A stretch of 64,000 nucleotides of DNA from Streptomyces sp. CB01201 (lineage in GTDB: Bacteria; Actinomycetota; Actinomycetes; Streptomycetales; Streptomycetaceae). The stretch lies in assembly GCF_002803085.1 (NCBI RefSeq), contig NZ_NNBJ01000009.1, positions 281,607 to 345,606 on the forward strand. The letters are read 5' to 3'. How positions within the stretch are numbered: position 1 is the first letter of the stretch; the number at the start of each line of letters is the position of its first letter. Position numbers and translations under genes: made by a program. Below the pieces are notes generated by a model that was given only the letters and a program-made list of their open reading frames with translations, did no database searches and was not told where the DNA came from. Positions 49,626 to 58,203 of this stretch are shown piece by piece.

Positions 49626-50857
49626 GTGCCACCCCCGTCATGACTCGCGGCGGACGGCAACTCCCCTGGCCATCGCGCGGACCAAAGAGTAAGGCAGCAC
49701 CGAACGGTTTCCCGACACCTGGGGAGCCGGTCCCGCCGCGCCCTGGAGGGGGTACATCGAGCGTGGCGACGGACTGCCCGCCCTTGCTTGCCACCAAGAA
49801 CGTGAGCACAAGCGTCGGCCGAATCAAATGAGTCAGGCACCGGCTTACCCTCGGGCATTTCCAGGGTTTCGGACCTTCGGTGCGCCGAGATTCACACCTG
49901 GGGCCACTAGATGGCTTACGCATGGGTCTCAAGGAATTACGTTGGGCGGCGGGAATGAATGCTTCGGATCGCCACCGGACGCCCTGATCCGAACGTCTTC
50001 ATCCGTGCGCCGCCGACGAGTTCGGGGCGGGATCCACGATCAGTGCTTTCGACGGCTGGAGAGAAACGCGCGCCCTTGGTCGCCCTGCCATGGGACGGGA
50101 GCCGACGGCGACCGGCGAAGACCTGGTAGGCAGTAGATTTCCGGCACTTCAGAGCCTTGAGGGGCATCCCAGGGACGTCCCGGGCGTCCCACGGAGCGTC
50201 GTCCCTCAGCCGAGACGTCCGGCAAGTCACCGTAACGGGACGGGTCTGCCGCGCATTGTGCAGATTCGCCGACGCAACGCACAACTGGACGTCCCAGCAC
50301 CCCCGCACCCTTCACCCACGGGTCACCCATGGAGTCCAGGATGCCTATGTGTATGCGCGGCACGATTCCGGCGCGTGGCGAAATCGCTTTTCCCTTGGAA
50401 CCCGGGAGGTCCGTCCATCGGTTGCGCCGGGATTCTCCCCGGTGATCCATCCAGGATCCGGAGTCGACCGGTCCCGCGCTTCTTACCAATCCATGAGGCA
50501 GCCGACAAACACGATTCCCACAGCGGGCGTTGGGCGCGCACTCCCAACACCTGCGGCAGCGAGGCGTGGTGTGTGGATCGCCACACTTCTACGCCGTGCC
50601 CGCGCTCGACATCGGCGCTGTCGGACGCCCGCCAGGTTGCCCGTGACCGCGCCCCTTGGCCCCAAACGCCGAGCACGTCGGAGCCCGTTTCCCGTTTCCC
50701 GTACGTGCCAGGCAACGGGAAACAGGCTTCGAGGGGGCATGCCTCGGGGATGGCCTCCTCAGTCCGGCAACAGCCGCCGACCGTGTCCACGCACCGCGGG
50801 CACCCTGTGTCCACGCACCGCGGACACCCTCCCTTATGCATGGTCGAAGGAGACGTC
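49626..50857. other. 1.2-kb gene-poor region
   Basis: No convincing gene on either strand. Open frames have poor start sites and no domain. One minus segment near 50080-50160 reads LKALKCRKSTAYQVFAGRRR, vaguely like an XRE recognition helix, and could be a relic. GC is slightly lower than the flanks. A 24-bp direct repeat lies just before the next gene. Confidence 0.5.
50783..50830. repeat. 24-bp tandem direct repeat upstream of the I36-like gene
   Basis: Two 24-base copies (gtgtccacgcaccgcgggca...) lie at 50783-50806 and 50807-50830 with one mismatch. They end 27 bp before the start of the next gene, so they overlap its likely promoter or leader. Confidence 0.75.
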
Positions 50858-51244
50858 ATGTCCGTCCTACGTAAGCTTCTGCTCACGGCTGTGGCCCTGG
50901 CCGGCACGGTCGTCCTCGCTCAGCCGTCGTCCGCTCAGTCCGTCACACACTCGTTGCCCGGTTCCTCCACCGGTTCTGCCCGGCCAGCGGCCGCGACCTG
51001 GCACGCCTTCGCCGCGACGGGCTTCTCGGGTCCGGACACCTACTTCTCCGGAAACCCAGGAGAGTGCAAGTACGTGGGCGACAACTGGAACGACAGGATC
51101 CGATCCGCCCGCACCGACGTTGCCACCCGAAGGGTGGAGCTGTGGGACAACTACGACTGCACCGGAGGCGCGATCATCATCGACGGTTCCGGCTACAGCA
51201 GCATCGGAGCGTGGGTCAGCGCCTACCGTGTCATCAACGGGTAA
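50858..51244 (+). CDS. Secreted beta/gamma-crystallin or I36 inhibitor-like protein
   Basis: The 128-residue protein has a signal peptide (MSVLRKLLLTAVALAGTVVL, cleavage near SSAQS). The mature C-terminal ~75 residues have a crystallin-like pattern: GECKYVGDNWNDRIRSAR, VELWDNYDCTGG and GSGYSSIGAWVSAYRV. Two cysteines probably pair. It resembles peptidase inhibitor family I36 (Streptomyces metalloprotease inhibitor SMPI), but the target is not predictable. ATG at 50858 has AAGGAGA about 6 bp upstream. Confidence 0.85.
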   Translation: MSVLRKLLLTAVALAGTVVLAQPSSAQSVTHSLPGSSTGSARPAAATWHAFAATGFSGPDTYFSGNPGECKYVGDNWNDRIRSARTDVATRRVELWDNYDCTGGAIIIDGSGYSSIGAWVSAYRVING

Positions 51245-51472
51245 TCCGCACAGTCGGCTCGCTCGGCCCGCGCGAGGACTGGTACGTAGGGACCGTTCCC
51301 CGCGCGTCCCATCCAGGACCGCCGGCCACGGCAACGCGTAGGCAGCAGCACCTTCGATGTGCCCCCATCGCGATCAACTGGCGGTCCACTGCGGGTCGCT
51401 GAGCCGGTGCCCCCCGGAGCCAACCGCACGCCCAGGTGCCAGAGCCCAGCTTCCGCCGTCCCGGCCGTATGC

Positions 51473-51991
51473 CTACAAGTCCGTAACCGCCCACCGCCGG
51501 CAGCCGCCGTCAGTCTGGTCGGTGTCCGTCCCGCAGGAGACCACCCCGAGAGCTGTCACTTGGCGAAGCAGGTCCTCGCCGTCCGGCGCCTGACCGTGCT
51601 GGTGGGACAAGAGCAGGATGAGGGCCTGGTGGTCCTGATCGGCCAGGTGGAGACTGATGCGTCGGCCACCGTCCTTCAAGGCCGCGCGAGCCAGGAGTTC
51701 CGTCATGGCGGTGATGTCGTCGTTCCTGGCCGTGGTGAGGAGATAGCCCCACTCTCCCAGTTTCACCGTGACGTGTCGGGCTGCTTTCGCAGGTGTCCAA
51801 GGGGCGTTCTCCAGTGTCCAGTTCGCCGCCCTACGGTTCGCGATCCGCGCTGACAGCCGTGGCCGCACTCGTACGGCGCTGGACATGGCGCTGTCAGGGT
51901 GGGGTGGCTCGACGGGCCGCTTGGGCGGAGGCGGAGTCCTCGGCGGATAGTCCGGACGGTGCCCGTCCTCGGCATTCAGCGGCACAGCCAC
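51473..51991 (-). CDS. RsbW/AbaA-like ATP-binding domain protein, degenerate
   Basis: The 172-residue protein has a 25-residue Pro-rich head. The body (NWTLENAPWTPAKAARHVTV, KLGEWGYLLTTARNDDITAM, TELLARAALKDG, RISLHLADQDHQALILLLSH) follows the layout of the anti-sigma/RsbW-type HATPase of streptomycetes. The N-box asparagine and G-boxes are not evident, so ATP binding is doubtful. GTG at 51991 has GGGGAGG 5 bp upstream. Such proteins often accompany XRE/DUF397 genes of the WhiJ type; none is seen here. Confidence 0.6.
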   Translation of the reverse strand: MAVPLNAEDGHRPDYPPRTPPPPKRPVEPPHPDSAMSSAVRVRPRLSARIANRRAANWTLENAPWTPAKAARHVTVKLGEWGYLLTTARNDDITAMTELLARAALKDGGRRISLHLADQDHQALILLLSHQHGQAPDGEDLLRQVTALGVVSCGTDTDQTDGGCRRWAVTDL

Positions 51992-52477
51992 AACTGCCTC
52001 CCCATGCACGGATGTTCAGAGACCTGGCCCGCGGTTTCCCATCGTAGGCGTCCCGCGTGCCTGCCGTGCCGCGAAACGCGCTCACCGTCCCCGGCCGCGA
52101 CAACGCGTACGCCTCCTTGGGCGCTACGGCCGTCTGCCCCTCCGCAACGAACCGCATGCCCCGGGCGCCGTGATCGAGCGACACCATGACCTCCACCACG
52201 GCTGCCACCGACTTGGCCCACTCCACGACGTCACGCACCACATCGCTCGGGGCCGGATGGCGAGCGGGCGTCGTTTTCCGCGTTCGGCGTTGAGTCCGTT
52301 GTCCGTTGGATTCACTCAACTCACGGACAGTTGAAGCGAATTGAGCGGAACGGCCAACTCCTGCAAGAGGGAGGACACCCTGCAGCCCATGACCACGCAC
52401 ACGGTAGGGACTTGCCTGCGCGAGTTACCGTTCTCGCGTCTCATTCACCGATTTGTGCCGTCTGGGACACTTGCTCC
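51992..52477. other. 486-bp divergent intergenic region with TTGAGT repeats
   Basis: It separates the RsbW-like gene from a small membrane protein. An open minus frame at 51894-52400 has no clear start or domain and is not called. The notable sequence is a cluster of TTGAGT/ACTCAA elements at 52289-52334. Confidence 0.5.
52289..52334. promoter_or_regulatory. Cluster of TTGAGT/ACTCAA inverted repeats
   Basis: GTTGAGT (52289-52295) and ACTCAAC (52314-52320) are reverse complements. TCAACT (52316-52321) and AGTTGA (52329-52334) form a second pair. AATTGAG follows a few bases later. This is a possible multi-site operator. Confidence 0.4.
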
Positions 52478-52810
52478 ATGTCTGATGTCCAACCACACGA
52501 TTCCAAGCCATCGAGGTCCATGCGGTTTGCTGCCTGGATCTTTCCAGTGAACGTTGACGGCAGTCTCCGACAGTCCTGGGGCCAGTGGACGAACTGGCGA
52601 ACGTTCGTTCTGCTCCTCTTTGGTCCTTTCCTGCTGATCAGGGCGTTCGATACTCGGGGCCCGGGTATCGCGTGGTCGGAACGGGGCGTCCTCGGCGTGG
52701 CCGGTACCGTCCTGTCGACAGCCTTGGTTCGCGCGGTGATCGGCTACCGACAGATCACCTCCTCAGCCCGTCGGCGAGCGAAGGGCCTGGACGTAAGTGC
52801 GGAGCGGTGA
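52478..52810 (+). CDS. Small membrane protein, hypothetical
   Basis: The 110-residue protein has two hydrophobic segments (WRTFVLLLFGPFLLIRAFDT and VLGVAGTVLSTALVRAVIGY) and a polar N-terminus (MSDVQPHDSKPSRSMRF). ATG at 52478 lacks a strong ribosome site. No family recognised. Confidence 0.6.
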   Translation: MSDVQPHDSKPSRSMRFAAWIFPVNVDGSLRQSWGQWTNWRTFVLLLFGPFLLIRAFDTRGPGIAWSERGVLGVAGTVLSTALVRAVIGYRQITSSARRRAKGLDVSAER

Positions 52811-53113
52811 CAAGTACAGTCCGTGCCGGACCGGGCGGCCCGTGTTGAACTGGCACTCGCCAGTGCCCAGGCCCGCAACACCCGCCTGGCCGCCCCCATT
52901 CAGCTGCCGCAAGGCGACTTTCGCAGGCGCTGGGAGCTCAGGCATGGCAGGGATCGTGGCTCGCAGCCCCAGCGGACATTGACGAGCTCCAGGGGAGATC
53001 AAGAAGCTGTGGGAAGGCGGGATGCCCGGTGCGCTTGTCCATCCGGCTGACCCCCGTTCACAGGGGGCGTATCCCGGATGGATGGTGCCCCTTGTTGTTC
53101 CTAGCCTCAGGTC
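52811..53113. other. 303-bp region with degenerate coding-like fragment
   Basis: A plus-strand frame (VELALASAQARNTRLAAPIQ, then GDFRRRWEL) and a second frame with EIKKLWEGGMPGALVH nearby look like scattered pieces of a helical DNA-interacting or transposase-accessory protein. No intact gene. It may be a decayed mobile-element remnant; evidence is weak. Confidence 0.3.
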
Positions 53114-54289
53114 ATGATCTTTCGTCGTCTGTGGCTATCAACTGCGGTGCTCGCGCTGGCCGTGTCGTCTTTCCCATCCGTTGCGGTTTCGGCTCCGACA
53201 CGCCCTTCCGACACGGGTCGGCTTGTGCAGCGTGACGCCGACGCGCTGCGGGATACCGGGGTCACCGGAGTAGCGGTCCGCCTGGACACCCCGCGTGGGA
53301 CAGTCACGGCCCGCTCCGGGGTGGGGGACCTGGTCACTCATCGCCCGGTCCCGGACGACGGCTTCCTGCGTCTGGGCAGTACCACCAAGACGTTCGTCGC
53401 CACCGTCATGCTGCAACTGGTGGGCGAGAAGCGGATCTCCCTTGACCAGACGGTTGGGCAACTGCTGCCCGGAGTCGTGTCCGGGAACGGAAACGACGGC
53501 CGGACCATCACCGTCCGCGACCTGCTCCAGCACACCAGCGGCCTGTCCGACTACGTCTACGACGTCTTCCCCGAGCCCAGCGCCCAGACCTACTTCGCCA
53601 ACCGGTGGCGTTCCTACCGGCCCGAAGAGCTGGTCGCGCTGGCCATGCGCCACCAACCGGACTTCCCAGCCGGCACCCGCTGGGCGTACTCCAACACGAA
53701 CTACCTACTCGCCGGAATGATCATCGAGAAGATCACGGGCCGCACCTGGGAACAGCAGGTCCACGATCGCATCCTGAGCCCCCTCCGCTTGCAGGACACC
53801 GACACCCCTGGCACAGAGCCCATGCTCCCGCAGCCGCACACGGCCAACTACCAGCAGTTCGCCAAGGACGGCCCGATGGTCGACACCACGATCCCCTACC
53901 GTCCCTTCGACAGCGGGGCCGACGGCTCGATGACCGGCACGGCCCGCGACCTCAACCGCTTCTTCACCGCCCTGGCCAACGGACAGTTGCTGAAGCCCGC
54001 ACAGCTCGCTGCCATGCGGACCACGGTCCCGGTGCCGCAGGACAGCGGACAACCGGCAGGCACCAGGGACGGCCTGGGTTTGTTCAGTACCCCGCTGTCC
54101 TGCGGCGGCAGTTACCTCGGGCACGGAGGAAGCGGCTTCGGGTACGTCATCCGGTCAGCGACGACCACGGACGGTCGACGCACAATCACCGTCTCCGCGC
54201 ACAGCCGCTCCGCCGACCCGCAGATCACAGCCCGCCAGGAGGACGCACTGCACAACCTCATCGACCACGCTCTGTGCCGCACCACCTGA
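53114..54289 (+). CDS. Secreted serine hydrolase, class C beta-lactamase/DD-peptidase fold
   Basis: The 391-residue protein has a signal peptide (MIFRRLWLSTAVLALAVSSF, cleavage near VSA-PT). The catalytic motifs of the family are visible: S89-T-T-K92 in RLGSTTKTF, Y-S-N in WAYSNTNY and H-G-G in YLGHGGSGFG in place of KTG. It is close to Streptomyces R61-type D-alanyl-D-alanine carboxypeptidases and serine esterases. Probably a peptidoglycan peptidase or esterase; beta-lactamase activity is possible but not shown. Confidence 0.92.
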   Translation: MIFRRLWLSTAVLALAVSSFPSVAVSAPTRPSDTGRLVQRDADALRDTGVTGVAVRLDTPRGTVTARSGVGDLVTHRPVPDDGFLRLGSTTKTFVATVMLQLVGEKRISLDQTVGQLLPGVVSGNGNDGRTITVRDLLQHTSGLSDYVYDVFPEPSAQTYFANRWRSYRPEELVALAMRHQPDFPAGTRWAYSNTNYLLAGMIIEKITGRTWEQQVHDRILSPLRLQDTDTPGTEPMLPQPHTANYQQFAKDGPMVDTTIPYRPFDSGADGSMTGTARDLNRFFTALANGQLLKPAQLAAMRTTVPVPQDSGQPAGTRDGLGLFSTPLSCGGSYLGHGGSGFGYVIRSATTTDGRRTITVSAHSRSADPQITARQEDALHNLIDHALCRTT

Positions 54290-54304
54290 CCATGAACTCT
54301 GACG

Positions 54305-54745
54305 TCAGGCGCGGGTGTCAGCCCGCTCAGGGTGCGCCGTGCACAGGGCGTAGATGACGAACGTGTCGATGGCGATCAGGATGACCGACCAGAACGGGTA
54401 GTACGGCAGCCACAGGAAGTGCGCGATCAAGCTCACGCCGACGACGAAGATGCCAACCACCCGTGCCCACAGCGCACCGGAGAACAGTGCGCATCCAGCG
54501 AGGAGGACAACGATCCCCACAATGAGATGGATCCATCCCCAGCTGGTCAGGTTGAACGTGAAGGCATAGTTGCTCGTCCTCACGAACAGGTCGTCCTTGG
54601 CGATGGCGGCGATACCTTCGAGGATGGCCATGGCTCCGCCGATGATCATCATGACCGCCGCGAAGAAGATCCACCCGGACTGCAATTCGGGCGGCCCCGC
54701 GTCGCGGGCCCGCCCGGCATGCGGCTGATTCACGTTGTCGGCCAT
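54305..54745 (-). CDS. DUF7144-like membrane protein
   Basis: The 146-residue protein has four membrane segments (WIFFAAVMMIIGGAMAILEG, WIHLIVGIVVLLAGCALFSG, VVGIFVVGVSLIAHFLWLPY and YPFWSVILIAIDTFVIYALC). This is the streptomycete DUF7144 pattern. ATG at 54745 has GGAGG 6 bp upstream. Function unknown. It is convergent with the serine hydrolase, 15 bp apart. Confidence 0.85.
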   Translation of the reverse strand: MADNVNQPHAGRARDAGPPELQSGWIFFAAVMMIIGGAMAILEGIAAIAKDDLFVRTSNYAFTFNLTSWGWIHLIVGIVVLLAGCALFSGALWARVVGIFVVGVSLIAHFLWLPYYPFWSVILIAIDTFVIYALCTAHPERADTRA

Positions 54746-54757
54746 AGGTGCCTCCAC

Positions 54758-55064
54758 GGTGCGGAGAGTCGCTCAGGCCCACTCAGTCTCAGTAGGCCTG
54801 TCGGCACTACTCCCCCAGGCTCGCACGATGCAGCCGGCTCCGCTCCCTGTGCCGGCTGCCCCTGCCCCTGCCCCTGCCCCTGCCCCTGCCCCTGCCCCAT
54901 GGCATGTCCTCAAGCCCGTTCACCACGGTCTCTGCTCCCGCTGACCAGCACATCAAGCCCGAGCAACGAACCTGAGCAACCACCCGAGCAACCGTGGCCT
55001 CCCTTTCGCGAGAGCCCGTGATCGCGCCCAACGCGCGGTTCCCGGCGCGATCAGGTAACCAGGA
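54758..55064. other. 307-bp divergent region with CCCCTG repeat
   Basis: It separates the DUF7144 gene (minus) from the UvrA-like gene (plus). The main feature is the hexanucleotide tract at 54856-54898. Promoters for both genes should be here. No ORF is supported. Confidence 0.6.
54856..54898 (-). repeat. CTGCCC hexanucleotide tract, seven copies
   Basis: The tract of CTGCCC units is uninterrupted over 43 bp, so the minus strand has seven runs of four G separated by CA. It is strongly G-quadruplex-prone and could vary in copy number. It sits about 170 bp before the UvrA-like start. Confidence 0.8.
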
Positions 55065-57536
55065 ATGATGGACACGGACGCGAGCGACCCCTTCGTGCAT
55101 GTCCGGGGCGCCAGTGAGAACAACCTGCGGGGCATCGACGTCGACGTGCCGCGCGACGCGATGGTCGCCTTTACCGGCGTCTCGGGTTCGGGCAAGTCCT
55201 CGCTCGCCTTCGGCACGCTCTACGCGGAGGCCCAGCGCCGCTACTTCGAGTCCGTGGCGCCGTACGCGCGGCGGCTGTTGCAACAGGTCGGCGCACCGCA
55301 CGTCCAGGAGATCACCGGGCTGCCACCGGCTGTGGCGCTGCAACAGCGCCGTGGGGCACCCAGCTCGCGTTCGACGGTCGGCACCCTCACGACGCTGTCC
55401 AATCTGCTGCGGATGCTGTACTCCCGCGCCGGCACCTATCCGCCCCGGGCCGCACGGCTGGAAGCCGAGTCGTTCTCACCCAACACGGCGGCCGGCGCCT
55501 GCCCGGAGTGCCATGGGCTGGGCCTCGTGCACGACGTCGCTGAGGATCTACTGGTCCCGGACCCGTCCCTGAGCATCCGCGAGGGGGCGATCGCGGCCTG
55601 GCCGGGCGCCTGGCAGGGCGCCAACCTGCGCAGTGTCGTCAGCGGTCTGGGGATCGACATCGACCGACCGTGGCGCAGGCTCAGGAAGAAGGACCGCGAC
55701 TGGCTGCTGTACACCGACGATCAGCCCTCCGTGTACATCGAGCCGGAGGAGGACCGCATCGACTACGGCTATCAGGGCAAGTTCTGGAGCGCCCGCAAGC
55801 ACGTCATGCACGTCCTTGCCGACTCCAAGAGCGAGAGGATGCGCGACCGGGCGCTGCGGTTCGTCAGGAGTGTGCCCTGCCCCGAGTGCCACGGCAGCGG
55901 ACTGCGGCCCGAGGCGATCGCCGTGACCTTCGCCGGACGTTCCATCGCGGAGATCAACGCGATGCCGCTCAGCGAGCTCGTGGCGCTGCTGCGGCCCGCC
56001 GCGGAGCGGTCCAAGGCCGACGCCACCACGTCGACCGCCCGGTCCGGGGAGACGACCGAGGTCGCGGTCCGGATCTGCGGCGACCTGGTCGCGCGGGTCG
56101 ACGTACTGCTCGACCTGGGCCTCGGGTATCTCAGCCTGGGGCGCCGCTCGACGACCCTGTCGCCCGGCGAGGCGCAGCGCCTGCGCATCGCCACCCAGTT
56201 GCGATCGGGGCTCTTCGGCGTCGTCTACGTCCTCGACGAACCCTCCGCGGGCCTGCACCCGGCGGACGCGGAACCGCTGCTCGACGTGCTGGACCGGCTC
56301 AAGACGGCGGGCAACTCGCTGTTCGTCGTGGAGCACGACATGGACGTCGTACGGCGGGCCGACTGGGTGGTCGACATCGGACCCGGCGCGGGCGAGGGCG
56401 GCGGACGCGTGCTGTACAGCGGCCCGGTCGCCGGGCTTGAGGGGGTCGGGGAGTCGGCCACGGGCCAGTACCTGTTCGGGCGCGCCAAGCCGCTCGACCA
56501 CCGACCGCGGACCGCGCAGGGCTGGCTGCGCCTGCACGGCGTCTCCCGCCACAATCTGCACGACGTCTCCGTCGACGTACCGCTCCGCGTGCTGACGGCG
56601 GTGACCGGCGTGTCCGGTTCCGGAAAGTCGACGCTCGTGACGCAGGTGCTCGCCGAGGTCGTCCGCGGCCACCTCGGACTCGTACCCGAGGAGCCCGACG
56701 AGGCGCGGCTTGAGGTCGACGTCCAGGGCGCGTCCGGCCTCGAATCGTTCGACCGGCTGGTCCGGGTAGACCAACGGCCCATCGGCCGGACTCCCCGGTC
56801 CAACCTGGCCACGTACACGGGGATGTTCGACGCCGTGCGGAAGTTGTACGCGGCGACGGACGAGGCCCGGGCGCGCGGCTATTCGGCCGGACGGTTCTCC
56901 TTCAACGTGCCTGAAGGAAGGTGTGAGACATGCCAGGGCGAAGGGTTCGTCGCGGTGGAACTGCTGTTCCTGCCCGGCACCTACGCGCCGTGCCCGACCT
57001 GTCTGGGCGCCCGCTACAACGCCGAGACGCTGGAAGTCACCTACCGCGGCAAGAACATCGCGGAGGTGCTGGCCCTGTCGGTCGACGTCGCCGCGGAGTT
57101 CCTGTCCGCCGTGCCGGCCGCCTCCCGCAGTCTGGAAACGTTGCGCGAGGTGGGGCTCGGGTACCTACGGCTGGGCCAGCCCGCGACGGAACTCAGCGGT
57201 GGTGAGGCGCAGCGCATCAAACTGGCCACCGAGCTACAGCGGGCCCGCCGTGGGCACGCGCTCTACCTGCTCGACGAGCCGACGGCAGGGCTGCACCCCT
57301 CGGACATCGCGCTGCTGCTGCGTCAGCTGCACCGGCTGGTCGACGCCGGCAACACGGTTGTGCTCGTGGAGCACGACCTGGACACGATCGCCATCGCCGA
57401 CTGGGTCATCGACCTCGGGCCGGGCGGCGGCGACGCGGGTGGCCGAGTGGTCGCGGCGGGCCGACCCGCCAAGGTGGCGAAGGCCCGCCGCAGCGCGACC
57501 GCCCCCTATCTCGCGGCCCGGCTCGCGCGCTCCTGA
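55065..57536 (+). CDS. UvrA-like ABC excinuclease paralogue
   Basis: The protein has 823 residues, shorter than UvrA (~950). Two ATPase halves each have Walker A (GVSGSGKSS and GVSGSGKST), signature LSPGEAQRLR or LSGGEAQRIK and Walker B (VLDEPSAGLHP and LLDEPTAGLHP). Zinc fingers CPECHGLGL, CPECHGSGL and CETCQGEG/CPTCLGA are kept. The length suggests the UvrB-binding insertion is reduced, as in UvrA2/DrrC-like proteins. Those are linked to DNA-damaging drug tolerance; the specific role is not known. ATG at 55065. No uvrB or uvrC is nearby. Confidence 0.9.
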   Translation: MMDTDASDPFVHVRGASENNLRGIDVDVPRDAMVAFTGVSGSGKSSLAFGTLYAEAQRRYFESVAPYARRLLQQVGAPHVQEITGLPPAVALQQRRGAPSSRSTVGTLTTLSNLLRMLYSRAGTYPPRAARLEAESFSPNTAAGACPECHGLGLVHDVAEDLLVPDPSLSIREGAIAAWPGAWQGANLRSVVSGLGIDIDRPWRRLRKKDRDWLLYTDDQPSVYIEPEEDRIDYGYQGKFWSARKHVMHVLADSKSERMRDRALRFVRSVPCPECHGSGLRPEAIAVTFAGRSIAEINAMPLSELVALLRPAAERSKADATTSTARSGETTEVAVRICGDLVARVDVLLDLGLGYLSLGRRSTTLSPGEAQRLRIATQLRSGLFGVVYVLDEPSAGLHPADAEPLLDVLDRLKTAGNSLFVVEHDMDVVRRADWVVDIGPGAGEGGGRVLYSGPVAGLEGVGESATGQYLFGRAKPLDHRPRTAQGWLRLHGVSRHNLHDVSVDVPLRVLTAVTGVSGSGKSTLVTQVLAEVVRGHLGLVPEEPDEARLEVDVQGASGLESFDRLVRVDQRPIGRTPRSNLATYTGMFDAVRKLYAATDEARARGYSAGRFSFNVPEGRCETCQGEGFVAVELLFLPGTYAPCPTCLGARYNAETLEVTYRGKNIAEVLALSVDVAAEFLSAVPAASRSLETLREVGLGYLRLGQPATELSGGEAQRIKLATELQRARRGHALYLLDEPTAGLHPSDIALLLRQLHRLVDAGNTVVLVEHDLDTIAIADWVIDLGPGGGDAGGRVVAAGRPAKVAKARRSATAPYLAARLARS

Positions 57537-57544
57537 CCGCGGCG

Positions 57545-58024
57545 TCAGCCACCTGCGAAGGCCGTGGAGCGGACCGCCGCCGCTGTCCGCCTGCGCCGCC
57601 TGCGCAGCAGCACGACGACGAGTGCGAAGACCTGAAGGACGAGCTCCAGGCCCGGCAGATCGGCGGTGGTCTCGGAGTGGGCGTGGCCGGTGCGGCGGAG
57701 CGTGCCGGCGGGCTCTCCATCGTCCCCGATCATGGTGTATGCCCGGTCCGCTGCGGCGGTCCGACGGAACGGGATGACCCGCTCGCGGCACGTCATGTTC
57801 CAACTCCGGCGCACCCGGTCGGTGGACGCGACAACGGTGCCGTCGGCTTCGAGCAGTTCGTAGACACCACTGAAACGGTGGGTGCGGACGAGGTAGTCGG
57901 CGCCGCCCAGCGTGAACCGTGCGCCGATGCGGCCTCTGCGCAACGAGAACGTCGTCAGCGGTCGGCCGTCCTCGGTCAGCGTGTACTCCTGGCCCAACCG
58001 TTGGATCTTCTTCGCGTGCAACAT
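57545..58024 (-). CDS. Hypothetical protein with C-terminal membrane segment
   Basis: The 159-residue protein has a beta-rich body (YTLTEDGRPLTTFSLRRGRI, GARFTLGGADYLVRTHRFSG, VYELLEADGTVVASTDRVRR) resembling the LURP/tubby-like barrel. One C-terminal hydrophobic segment (LELVLQVFALVVVLL) is followed by an Arg cluster. ATG at 58024 (MLHAKKIQRLGQ) is chosen over the longer frame. It is convergent with the UvrA-like gene, 8 bp apart. Function unknown. Confidence 0.7.
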   Translation of the reverse strand: MLHAKKIQRLGQEYTLTEDGRPLTTFSLRRGRIGARFTLGGADYLVRTHRFSGVYELLEADGTVVASTDRVRRSWNMTCRERVIPFRRTAAADRAYTMIGDDGEPAGTLRRTGHAHSETTADLPGLELVLQVFALVVVLLRRRRRRTAAAVRSTAFAGG

Positions 58025-58203
58025 GACTTCATTACAGCGTCGGCCCGCCGAGCAGGCCCATGCCATTTGTCATGCATGACCGGGTGACAATCCCTCCTGG
58101 CGCGTCGAACACTGAGGGGCCACGCTTCCTCCATGAACCCCGCACCCCTTCCCGGGCCGCCGTTTGTACGCCTGTACGCCCCTGGTGGCCGCCGGACCTT
58201 AGA

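Noticed and set aside
50323..50907. 194-codon minus frame in the gene-poor region
   Set aside because: It overlaps the start of the secreted I36-like gene on the other strand, and has no domain.
51894..52400. 168-codon minus frame upstream of the RsbW-like gene
   Set aside because: No clear ribosome site or domain, and it overlaps the better-supported gene at 51473-51991.
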